Made by a program: the position numbers and the translations under genes. The notes beneath the pieces are model-generated. The model was not told the origin of the DNA and ran no database searches. It saw only the letters and a program-made list of their open reading frames with translations. Positions 1 to 5,753 of a stretch of 6,060 nt of DNA are shown here, piece after piece (the first letter of the stretch is position 1; the number at the start of each line of letters is the position of its first letter). The DNA lies in NCBI GenBank assembly GCA_003542015.1, contig DPLL01000221.1, positions 4,541 to 10,600 on the forward strand, read 5' to 3'. Source of the DNA: Microcoleaceae cyanobacterium UBA9251. GTDB taxonomy: Bacteria > Cyanobacteriota > Cyanobacteriia > Cyanobacteriales > Microcoleaceae.

Positions 1-1436
1 GGAACGCCCCAAGTCCGTTGGCGAGAGATGCACCAATCCGATCGATCGCTTACCATTGCAGTGATTCTATTTTCCCCTTGGGCGGGAATCCAATTCACAT
101 TAGAAATGGCTTTTAATGCTTCATCACGAAACCCTTCCACCGACGCAAACCACTGTTCCGTCGCCCGAAAAATTGTCGGCTTTTTAGTGCGCCAATCGTA
201 AGGATAAGAGTGAGCGTAACTTTCCTCTTTAATCAAACAATTTGCTTCCGCCAGGGCATCAATCACTGCGCCATTGCCGTTTCCGAGGACATTTAGACCT
301 GCGAATACTCCTGCTTCTGCGGTGAAGTTTCCATTTTCATCTACAGGAGTTAAAACAGGCAAACCGCAGCGTTTTCCGACGATAAAATCTTCTTGTCCGT
401 GGCCCGGTGCGGTGTGTACCAATCCCGTCCCGGAATCAGCGGTAATGTAATCGCCGCCAGCCACGATCGGACTTTCGCGATCGAACAATGGATGTTTGTA
501 AGTACAACCTTCTAATTCCTTGCCTTTGAAAGTCGCCAGTATTTTTAATTGTGTATTAAAAGTTGCCGACAGTCGATCGACCGCATCCAGAGCTACTAAC
601 ATGAATTGTTGGGCGATGTGGGAATCTGCGGGCGGTTCCACCACGGCGTAAGTCAGTTCGGGATTGACGGCGATCGCCAAGTTAGCCGGAATCGTCCAGG
701 GGGTAGTCGTCCAAATCGCTGCCCAGAGGCTCGGCATATAGCGCTTGAGCTTCGATTGCAAAGATTTTGACAAAGTTCTCACATGGAAGCCGACGTAGAT
801 GCTACGCGATGTGTGGCCTTCGGGATATTCTAATTCAGCTTCGGCGAGGGCGGTTTTGGAACTGGGGCTCCAGTGAACAGGTTTAAAGCCCCGGTAGATG
901 TAGCCTTTGAGTACCATTTGACCGAATACGCCGATTTGGGCGGCTTCGTATTCTGGTTTCAGGGTTAAATAGGGGTGTTCCCAGTCGCCCCAAACGCCGT
1001 AGGTTTTGAAGGAAGCGCGTTGTTGTTCGACGGTTTGTTGGGCGAAGGCGGCGGCTTTGCGACGAAGTTCGATCGGGGTAAGATTGAGGCGATCGGCTGA
1101 TTTCATGTCTTGTAAGACTTTAAGTTCGATCGGCAATCCGTGACAATCCCAACCGGGAACATAGCGGACTTTTTTGCCGCACAACATTTGGTAGCGATTG
1201 ATAAAATCTTTGAGGATTTTGTTGAGGGCGTGGCCGATGTGGAGTTGACCATTGGCGTAGGGTGGCCCGTCATGGAGGATGAACAAATCGCCCGGATTAT
1301 TTTCCGAAAGGCGATCGTAGATGTGTTCGTCAGCCCAAAATTGTTGCAATTCCGGTTCCCGTTTGACGGCGTTGGCGCGCATTTCAAACTTTGTTTGGGG
1401 CAGATTTACGGTGTCTTTGTAGGATTTAGCTTCCAT
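1..1436 (-). CDS. ileS: Isoleucyl-tRNA synthetase, N-terminal half (partial, cut by window edge)
   Basis: Cytoplasmic class I aminoacyl-tRNA synthetase that charges tRNA-Ile with isoleucine and clears misactivated valine. The reading frame runs open from the ATG at 1434-1436 to the window edge, giving 478 full codons of a protein usually around 950 residues. Visible landmarks are the class I signature HIGH at residues 66-69 within PYANGQLHIGH, then GWDCHGLPIE at 95-104. The CP1 editing domain shows WTTTPWTIP at 242-250 and GTGLVHTAPGHGQEDF at 336-351. In that block H341 and D350 keep the spacing of the E. coli editing residues H333 and D342. RATEQWF (424-430) and DWCISRQRTWGVP, running into the edge, are also typical. 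The KMSKS loop and the tRNA-binding C-terminus lie outside the window. The start fits the family N-terminus (MEAKSYKDTVNLPQT); no Shine-Dalgarno sequence is visible and no alternative start lies close upstream. There is no sign of damage. Confidence 0.97.
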   Translation of the reverse strand, partial: MEAKSYKDTVNLPQTKFEMRANAVKREPELQQFWADEHIYDRLSENNPGDLFILHDGPPYANGQLHIGHALNKILKDFINRYQMLCGKKVRYVPGWDCHGLPIELKVLQDMKSADRLNLTPIELRRKAAAFAQQTVEQQRASFKTYGVWGDWEHPYLTLKPEYEAAQIGVFGQMVLKGYIYRGFKPVHWSPSSKTALAEAELEYPEGHTSRSIYVGFHVRTLSKSLQSKLKRYMPSLWAAIWTTTPWTIPANLAIAVNPELTYAVVEPPADSHIAQQFMLVALDAVDRLSATFNTQLKILATFKGKELEGCTYKHPLFDRESPIVAGGDYITADSGTGLVHTAPGHGQEDFIVGKRCGLPVLTPVDENGNFTAEAGVFAGLNVLGNGNGAVIDALAEANCLIKEESYAHSYPYDWRTKKPTIFRATEQWFASVEGFRDEALKAISNVNWIPAQGENRITAMVSDRSDWCISRQRTWGV

Positions 1437-1454
1437 TTTTGTGAAACGTTTTCT

Positions 1455-1475
1455 GTAGTTATTTGTTAGTAGTTA
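1455..1475. repeat. Degenerate heptamer tandem repeat (GTAGTTA)
   Basis: Three consecutive heptamers are seen: GTAGTTA, TTTGTTA, GTAGTTA. The outer two are identical and the middle one differs at three positions. Short tandemly repeated heptamers are known in filamentous cyanobacteria. The array sits about 20-40 bases upstream of the ileS start, so it falls in the leader or promoter region of that gene. No function is implied. Confidence 0.5.
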
Positions 1476-1532
1476 GCGGTTAATTGGGAGATGATATCCA
1501 GTCCGGTTAAATAATCATAATTAGTTTGTAGT

Positions 1533-1548
1533 GAGGACTTTAGTCCTC
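1533..1548. repeat. Hairpin repeat GAGGACT-TT-AGTCCTC
   Basis: A perfect 7-bp inverted repeat with a two-base spacer, embedded in the string TAGTGAGGACTTTAGTCCTC. From memory, this module is a common dispersed intergenic element in Oscillatoriales genomes. No T-run of useful length follows on either strand, so it is not called as an intrinsic terminator. Confidence 0.6.
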
Positions 1549-1589
1549 TCTCGGCCTTGAAGGGCGGATCACCAGATATTCCAGTATAG

Positions 1590-1597
1590 GCGATCGC
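1590..1597. repeat. HIP1 octamer (intergenic copy)
   Basis: Exact palindrome GCGATCGC, the highly iterated palindrome of cyanobacterial genomes. Further exact copies lie at 670-677 (in ileS), 1774-1781 (in the Uma2 gene), 2475-2482 (in the winged-helix-like gene), 3106-3113 and 3721-3728 (both in the restriction-modification gene). No copy is found after 3728. Confidence 0.9.
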
Positions 1598-1645
1598 ACG
1601 CACATTCGATCCAACCAAATCCCTAGGCCACTCTCTCCTCTCTTC

Positions 1646-1671
1646 CTCTGCGCCCTCTGCGCCCTCTGTGG
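1646..1671. repeat. CTCTGCGCC nonamer tandem repeat
   Basis: Two exact tandem copies of CTCTGCGCC (1646-1654 and 1655-1663) are followed by a partial third, CTCTGTGG. Read on the minus strand this gives the CAGAGGGCGCAGAGG-type repeat, which translates as TEGAEGAEE. That peptide is a frequent source of mis-predicted short proteins in cyanobacterial annotation. Confidence 0.75.
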
Positions 1672-1695
1672 TTAAAAAATCTTTCATAAATCAAG

Positions 1696-1705
1696 GTAGC
1701 GCTAC
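1696..1705. repeat. Ten-base perfect palindrome over the Uma2 stop codon
   Basis: GTAGCGCTAC is self-complementary and includes the TAG stop of the Uma2 gene (1702-1704 on the plus strand). It has no loop, so it is a weak hairpin as RNA. On the minus strand a run of six T lies about 20 bases further downstream (1674-1679), too far for a standard intrinsic terminator. Confidence 0.35.
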
Positions 1706-2265
1706 TCAATCAGCCAACCGAACATTTCACCGACAGTGAGACTGAAGGATTCGGCGAAGGGTGGAACGGGGATGCGATCGCCCGGTGCTTCAAAAAATGC
1801 TATGGTGCGATCGGCAAAATAGACAAAGACTAATTTCTCTTCCGGGTCAATCAGCCAGCCCATCTGAGTTCCGTGGGCGAGACAGTGAAGGATGTTGCGA
1901 ACGACTTTGGTTTGGCTTTGGTCTGGAGAAAGGATTTCAATAGTCCAATCGGGGGCGATGGCGAAGGTGTTGGCGACTTCACCATTCTCATCGCGGGGAA
2001 TCCGTTCCCAAGTAAACACACTAACATCGGGCACAGTCGATCGACCGCCAAAGGTGCAGCGTAATTCTGGATAGGCGCGGGCGATGCGTTGGGGTTTGAG
2101 TACCCGGTTGATGTCAGCACCGAGATCTCCTTGAATTGTGCTGTGTTTTCCTTGGGGCATAGGTTTTTGGATAATCTGACCATCAATGAATTCGCTGGCG
2201 GGTTTGGTTTCCGCGAGTTGGAGAAATTCGTCGAGAGTCAAAGGTTTAGTCGGGGTTTGAACCAT
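1702..2265 (-). CDS. Uma2 family (DUF820) putative endonuclease
   Basis: An intact 187-residue protein of the Uma2/DUF820 family, whose fold belongs to the PD-(D/E)XK nuclease group. Family members are abundant in cyanobacteria; a nuclease role is predicted from structure, and the substrate and biological function are not established. The typical blocks are present in order: an N-terminal LTLDEFLQL helix, EFIDGQIIQKPMPQGKHS (25-42) with the expected acidic residue and histidine, TVPDVSVF (77-84) giving the PD aspartate D80, and DWTIEILSPDQSQTK (106-120) giving E110 and K120. GWLIDPEEKLVFVYF (136-150) replaces the common YWLVDP strand, and the C-terminus is LTVGEMFGWL. No catalytic position looks lost. 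The ATG at 2265 gives the usual family N-terminus MVQTPTKPLTL; no clear ribosome binding site precedes it. It lies downstream of and in the same direction as the 2433-2843 gene, separated by a fold-back repeat. The stop codon lies inside a small palindrome (1696-1705). Confidence 0.93.
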   Translation of the reverse strand: MVQTPTKPLTLDEFLQLAETKPASEFIDGQIIQKPMPQGKHSTIQGDLGADINRVLKPQRIARAYPELRCTFGGRSTVPDVSVFTWERIPRDENGEVANTFAIAPDWTIEILSPDQSQTKVVRNILHCLAHGTQMGWLIDPEEKLVFVYFADRTIAFFEAPGDRIPVPPFAESFSLTVGEMFGWLIE

Positions 2266-2293
2266 TACCGTTTGTAGTGGATGGGTTACAAAT

Positions 2294-2299
2294 ATTGTA
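2294..2299 (-). promoter_or_regulatory. Candidate -10 box for the Uma2 gene
   Basis: On the minus strand TACAAT matches the sigma70 -10 consensus at five of six positions and lies 28 bases upstream of the Uma2 ATG, giving a short leader. No good -35 hexamer stands 16-18 bases further up; that spacer region runs into the fold-back repeat. This is a pattern match only. Confidence 0.25.
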
Positions 2300-2314
2300 T
2301 TTAATCCTGGATGC

Positions 2315-2380
2315 AGAAACCGGGTTTTTTACGAAAATACTCGATTCGAGCCTTTAATACTGATGAAAAACCCGGTTTCT
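2315..2380. repeat. Fold-back repeat, copy 1 (AGAAACCGGGTTTTT arms)
   Basis: Perfect 15-bp inverted arms, AGAAACCGGGTTTTT at 2315-2329 and its complement at 2366-2380, enclose a 36-base centre. The centre includes the small palindrome CTCGATTCGAG (2340-2350). A second copy lies at 5794-5860 with its core in the opposite orientation. The string AGTATTTTCGTAAAAAA next to the CCCGGTTTCT arm, and TACCAAAGAAACCGGG at the other arm, are shared when one copy is reverse-complemented. The element sits between the winged-helix-like gene and the Uma2 gene. It resembles the small dispersed palindromic repeats of filamentous cyanobacteria. No transposase is associated, and no T-run follows the right arm, so termination is not claimed. 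Confidence 0.85.
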
Positions 2381-2432
2381 TTGGTATTTATGGGTAAGTC
2401 CTAGTGTTACAAAACCTTAGCCGCCATTCCAA

Positions 2433-2843
2433 TTATAGAAATAGTCCGAACCCGCGACTCAAGGCATTTCCCAGGCGATCGCACAGTGAAGCAGCCGGCA
2501 CTTTCTGTCCTTCCTGTTCCCATTTTTCCACGAGTTGGCGGCCCAGGGGCGTGAGGCGAAAACTGTCGGTAATCCCTTGTCCATCTACTTCTCGGCGCAG
2601 TACGCCGACTTGGATCAGCCACAGCAGGGAGTTTTCGGCTGCGAGTTCGGCTACGGGCGATCGAGTGTAGCCACTTTCGACACCGGAATTTGAGGCGATC
2701 GTACTGAGGAAAACGCTGTTATCGCGGATGGTCTGGAAGAAGTGTAATTGAAATGGGCTGCACCGGATCGCGCGATCGGCTCTTTTGACGGTGCGGCTGG
2801 GATAACTAATAGATTTAAACGCTTCGGATGGGATAAAAGTCAT
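2433..2843 (-). CDS. Conserved cyanobacterial protein, probable Npun_F0494 family, winged-helix-like
   Basis: A 136-residue soluble protein with no signal peptide or membrane segment. The pattern KRADRAIRCSPFQLHFFQTI (20-39), then GYTRSPVAELAAENSLLWL (58-76) and DGQGITDSFRLTPLGRQLVE (87-106), recalls the cyanobacterial family named after Npun_F0494; this identification is from memory. The stretch from about 44 to 106 reads as a winged helix-turn-helix: a helix pair, a recognition-type helix around AELAAENSLLWLIQVGVL, then a wing ending in FRLTPLGRQL, a turn also seen in many wHTH regulators. DNA binding is therefore inferred, not shown. The ATG at 2843 is supported by AGAGG eight bases upstream, the best ribosome binding site in the window. 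It is divergent from the restriction-modification gene and upstream of the Uma2 gene on the same strand. It could regulate its neighbour, or simply be an unrelated core gene. Confidence 0.82.
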   Translation of the reverse strand: MTFIPSEAFKSISYPSRTVKRADRAIRCSPFQLHFFQTIRDNSVFLSTIASNSGVESGYTRSPVAELAAENSLLWLIQVGVLRREVDGQGITDSFRLTPLGRQLVEKWEQEGQKVPAASLCDRLGNALSRGFGLFL

Positions 2844-2851
2844 TGAGAGAA

Positions 2852-2856
2852 CCTCT
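2852..2856 (-). promoter_or_regulatory. Shine-Dalgarno sequence of the 2433-2843 gene
   Basis: AGAGG on the minus strand, part of CAGAGGTTCTCTC, stands eight bases before the ATG at 2843. It decides this start, since the other complete genes in the window show no such element. Confidence 0.6.
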
Positions 2857-2864
2857 GAATAGGT

Positions 2865-2870
2865 ACTATA
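2865..2870 (-). promoter_or_regulatory. Candidate -10 box for the 2433-2843 gene
   Basis: TATAGT on the minus strand lies in an A/T-rich stretch 21 bases upstream of the ATG. The hexamer 17 bases further up is poor as a -35. It is reported as a plausible promoter element by position and composition only. Confidence 0.3.
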
Positions 2871-2899
2871 TTTTTAATTGTTACATATCATACATATTC

Positions 2900-2974
2900 G
2901 TAGGGGTAGTGCTACCCCTACTCCCCGTGCCTACCCCCGACCGATCGGGGCAACCACGGGGGGTTTGCCCCTAC
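2900..2974. repeat. GC-rich multi-stem palindromic repeat in the divergent intergenic region
   Basis: A 75-base block in an otherwise A/T-rich gap. It contains a 10-bp hairpin GTAGGGGTAG-TG-CTACCCCTAC (2900-2921) and a 6-bp hairpin CCCCGA-CCGA-TCGGGG (2935-2950). CCCCGTG (2923-2929) can pair with CACGGGG (2955-2961), and GGGGCAA (2947-2953) can pair with TTGCCCC (2965-2971). The outer ends GTAGGGG and CCCCTAC also complement each other, so several mutually exclusive folds are possible. From memory, the CAACCACGGGGGG/TTTGCCCCTAC module is a common dispersed element in filamentous cyanobacteria. It lies between the divergent starts at 2843 and 3018 and may separate their promoters. Confidence 0.75.
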
Positions 2975-3017
2975 AAGAATTACACAATTTATTTAGTTTA
3001 CTAATTCTACACTTATT
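2975..3017 (+). promoter_or_regulatory. A/T-rich leader of the restriction-modification gene, no clear promoter
   Basis: A 43-base strongly A/T-rich stretch directly before the ATG at 3018. An in-frame stop (TAG, 2994-2996) and the lack of any start codon between it and 3018 fix the translation start. There is no Shine-Dalgarno sequence, and no -10/-35 pair with normal spacing could be found, so the promoter may lie within or upstream of the GC-rich repeat, or initiation may be weak. Confidence 0.4.
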
Positions 3018-5753
3018 ATGACAGATACACTGAATAATATCAACAAGTTTGTTGAATACGTTCGTACTTTGAAGGGAGACGAAAAGGGCGAAGCTCAGGT
3101 ATTTTGCGATCGCCTATTTCAGGCCTTTGGTCATGCGGGCTACAAGGAAGCGGGAGCCGAACTAGAATTTCGGGTAAAAGCGAAAGGCAAAACTACAAAA
3201 TTTGCTGATTTGCTGTGGCGACCTCGGTTGTTGCTGGAGATGAAAAAACGGGGCGAAAAACTGGAAAAACACTATCAGCAAGCCTTTGAATATTGGCTGG
3301 AGCTAGTGCCACAACGTCCAAAATATGTAGTTCTTTGCAACTTTGATGAATTTTGGATTTATGACTTTGATCTACAACTCCGCGAACCTGTAGACCGCGT
3401 AAATCTGGAAGAGTTACCAGCTCGTTTCACTGCATTTAATTTTCTGTTTCCCGAAAATCGCCAGCCTTTATTCAATAACAACCAAATTGATGTAACGCGA
3501 ACAGCCGCTGACAAAGTTGCTCTAGTTTTTAATCGGTTAGTAGAACGCGGCGAAAAAGTAGAAACAGCTCAAAGGTTTATCCTTCAGTGTGTAGTAGCAT
3601 TGTTTGCTGAAGATATCGATTTGTTGCCGCGCGGTTTATTCACCGAATTTTTAGGTGATTGCCAAATGAATCGAGTCAGTTCCTATGATTTGATTGGGGG
3701 TTTATTTCGGCAAATGGGAAGCGATCGCCCCGCACCTAAAGACAGCCGCTATCGGGATGTATCCTATTTTAATGGCGGTATCTTCTCAGTTGTGGAACCC
3801 ATAGCCCTGACTCGCAGCGAAATCGATCTGTTATTAGAGGCCGCAAAGGAACGGTGGTCAAAGGTAGAACCTGCGATTTTTGGTGCGTTGTTTGAGTCCA
3901 GTATGGGCAAAGAGGAACGTCATGCGTTGGGAGCGCACTACACCAGCGAAGCCGACATTCAAAAAGTAGTTTTGCCTACGATTATCCGCCCGTGGCGAGA
4001 ACGGATTGAAGCTGCAAAGACGCTCAAAGATTTGTTGGCACTGCGGCAAGAATTACTTGATTTCAAAGTTCTCGATCCAGCCTGTGGGAGTGGTAATTTT
4101 CTCTATGTTGCTTATCGGGAATTGAAGCGGTTAGAGGCACAATTGCTAACCAAGATTCATGAGAATTTCTCTCGTGCTGCTAATGCCATTGGTACGATGT
4201 CGTTGGTGAAGACAAGCCAGTTTTACGGCATTGATATCAAACCCTTTGCCGTGGAATTGGCAAAAGTGACGCTGATGCTTGCCAAAAAGTTAGCTTTAGA
4301 TGAAGAAAACCAGTTGCTCAATGTCGTACAGATGAACCTGGCACTGGAACTCGATCAAGCATTACCACTCGATAATCTCGATCGCAATATCCGCTGTGAT
4401 GATGCTCTGTTTTGCGAGTGGACAGAAGCAGATGCAATTATTGGAAATCCTCCCTTTTTGGGTGGTAAGCATATGCGACTAACACTTGGTGATGATTATG
4501 TCGATCGCATCTTTGGTAAATTTCCTGAAGTAAAAGATTCTGTGGATTTTTGTACCTACTGGTTTCGCATTGCCCATCAACATTTAGGAGAAAATTGCCG
4601 CGCTGGTTTAGTCGCCACCAATTCCATTTCTCAGGGTAAAAGTCGTAAAGCTGCCCTAGATTACATTACTCAAAATGGCGGCCATATTTACGATGCCATC
4701 TCCACACAACCTTGGTCTGGTGAAGCTAAAGTACATATCAGTATTATCAACTGGCTCAAAACCTCTGATGCTCAAGAATTAACCTACCGTATCGATCACA
4801 CAATTGTCTCAAACATTAACTCTTCTCTAAAAGCTGAAGTTGATGTTACCCAAGCAGTGCGACTGAAGACAAATTTGAATCGATGTTTTGCAGGTATAAC
4901 TCCTGTAGGTACGGGCTTTATTGTGTCATTGGAACAAGCTGAAGTATGGAATAAATTAAATCCCAAAAATCGGGAAGTAATTCGTCCTTTTCTAGAAGGT
5001 AATGACCTCGTAGCCAACCCCTACAGAGGTCTAAAAAATTTGATTATCGACTTTAATGACATGAGTATTGAAGAGGCAAGTGAATATGTCCAGCCTTTTC
5101 AATGGGTTAAAATGAGAGTGAAACCAGAAAGAGATTTGAATCGTAGAAAGGTTTATCAAAAATACTGGTGGCAATTTGGAGAACGAAGACCCGCAATGCG
5201 TCAAGCCCTAAAATCGGTTTCTCAATACTTTGCAGTTACTCAGACCTCGAAATGGGCAATTTTTCTTCCTTGTCCTATTGAATGGCTACCTAATGCTAGA
5301 ACGCGAGTTGTTACCTGCGACGACTTTTATATTTTGGGAATACTCACATCTAGCACTCATCAGATTTGGATGCACGCACAAAAATCTACACTAGAGGATC
5401 GAATTAGCTACACTCACAACACCTGTTTTGAAACATTTCCCTTTCCCCAAAATTGCCCAGAAAAAACTAAAACTGAAATTCGAGCAGCAATGCAGATTCT
5501 CCATGACTACCGCACCGAGTATATGGAGCGCAAACAGTGTGGCATTACCCAACTATACAACCAATTTTTTGATGAACCCGCCAGCCAACTTGCCAAACTC
5601 CACGCCCAATTAGACCAACTCGTTTGCAAAGCCTACGGTATCAAAGCCAACCAAGACCCCTTAAAGTTTCTATTAGAATTAAACTTTGAAGTTGCACAGC
5701 GAGAAACTGAGGGATTACCGGTTGTCGCTCCCTGTTTGCCACCTGTTGTATAA
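3018..5753 (+). CDS. MmeI-like Type IIL restriction-modification enzyme (nuclease, adenine methyltransferase and target recognition in one chain)
   Basis: A 911-residue protein, very close to the length of MmeI (919), the founder of this single-polypeptide class. Such enzymes bind an asymmetric site, methylate adenine-N6 in one strand using S-adenosylmethionine, and cut DNA at a distance when the site is unmodified. Domains in order: an N-terminal nuclease (about 1-150) with D64-x9-E74-x-K76, the same spacing as D70-x9-ExK82 in MmeI; a helical connector (about 155-300); a methyltransferase core with GAHYTS at 305-310, SAM motif I DPACGSGNF at 353-361, a FYGIDIKPFAVELA helix (402-415) and catalytic NPPF at 477-480; a target-recognition region (about 620-815) ending near ETFPFPQ; and a C-terminal helical domain with PLKFLLELNF near the end. 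Every catalytic motif looks intact. No separate methyltransferase, specificity or control gene lies nearby, as expected for the class. The recognition site cannot be read from sequence alone. The second half is richer in A/T and lacks HIP1 sites. BREX PglX was considered and set aside. Confidence 0.93.
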   Translation: MTDTLNNINKFVEYVRTLKGDEKGEAQVFCDRLFQAFGHAGYKEAGAELEFRVKAKGKTTKFADLLWRPRLLLEMKKRGEKLEKHYQQAFEYWLELVPQRPKYVVLCNFDEFWIYDFDLQLREPVDRVNLEELPARFTAFNFLFPENRQPLFNNNQIDVTRTAADKVALVFNRLVERGEKVETAQRFILQCVVALFAEDIDLLPRGLFTEFLGDCQMNRVSSYDLIGGLFRQMGSDRPAPKDSRYRDVSYFNGGIFSVVEPIALTRSEIDLLLEAAKERWSKVEPAIFGALFESSMGKEERHALGAHYTSEADIQKVVLPTIIRPWRERIEAAKTLKDLLALRQELLDFKVLDPACGSGNFLYVAYRELKRLEAQLLTKIHENFSRAANAIGTMSLVKTSQFYGIDIKPFAVELAKVTLMLAKKLALDEENQLLNVVQMNLALELDQALPLDNLDRNIRCDDALFCEWTEADAIIGNPPFLGGKHMRLTLGDDYVDRIFGKFPEVKDSVDFCTYWFRIAHQHLGENCRAGLVATNSISQGKSRKAALDYITQNGGHIYDAISTQPWSGEAKVHISIINWLKTSDAQELTYRIDHTIVSNINSSLKAEVDVTQAVRLKTNLNRCFAGITPVGTGFIVSLEQAEVWNKLNPKNREVIRPFLEGNDLVANPYRGLKNLIIDFNDMSIEEASEYVQPFQWVKMRVKPERDLNRRKVYQKYWWQFGERRPAMRQALKSVSQYFAVTQTSKWAIFLPCPIEWLPNARTRVVTCDDFYILGILTSSTHQIWMHAQKSTLEDRISYTHNTCFETFPFPQNCPEKTKTEIRAAMQILHDYRTEYMERKQCGITQLYNQFFDEPASQLAKLHAQLDQLVCKAYGIKANQDPLKFLLELNFEVAQRETEGLPVVAPCLPPVV

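Larger units (their letters stand above)
1437..1701. other. Repeat-rich intergenic region between Uma2 gene and ileS
   Basis: This 265-base gap separates the Uma2 stop from the ileS start and must hold any dedicated ileS promoter, although no convincing -35/-10 pair was found. It is a patchwork of short repeats: a heptamer array at 1455-1475, a hairpin at 1533-1548, a HIP1 site at 1590-1597 and a nonamer tandem at 1646-1671. A 73-codon minus-strand frame (1466-1687) runs through it but is made almost wholly of repeat sequence and is not called as a gene. Confidence 0.75.

Noticed and set aside
1140..1469. 109-codon plus-strand frame
   Set aside because: It is antisense to the well-conserved ileS N-terminus and has no recognisable content.
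1646..1671. CRISPR array
   Set aside because: The nonamers are directly abutting, with no spacers and no repeat of 20-40 bases.
1466..1687. 73-codon minus-strand frame upstream of ileS
   Set aside because: It consists almost wholly of dispersed and tandem repeats (TEGAEGAEE and GAGGACT modules), with no domain or ribosome binding site.
1851..2186. 111-codon minus-strand frame and several plus-strand frames over the Uma2 gene
   Set aside because: They overlap the Uma2 gene in other frames and give low-complexity or unfamiliar residue patterns.
2315..2380. Intrinsic terminator
   Set aside because: The stem is long with a 36-base centre, and no T-run follows the distal arm on either strand.
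2404..2670. Plus-strand 88-codon frame opposite the winged-helix-like gene
   Set aside because: It is rich in Arg, Ser and Pro as expected for an antisense shadow, while the minus-strand frame has a family pattern and a ribosome binding site.
3018..5753. BREX PglX-type methyltransferase
   Set aside because: PglX proteins are longer and lack the N-terminal D-x9-ExK nuclease seen here; length and motif spacing match MmeI, and no other BREX genes are visible.
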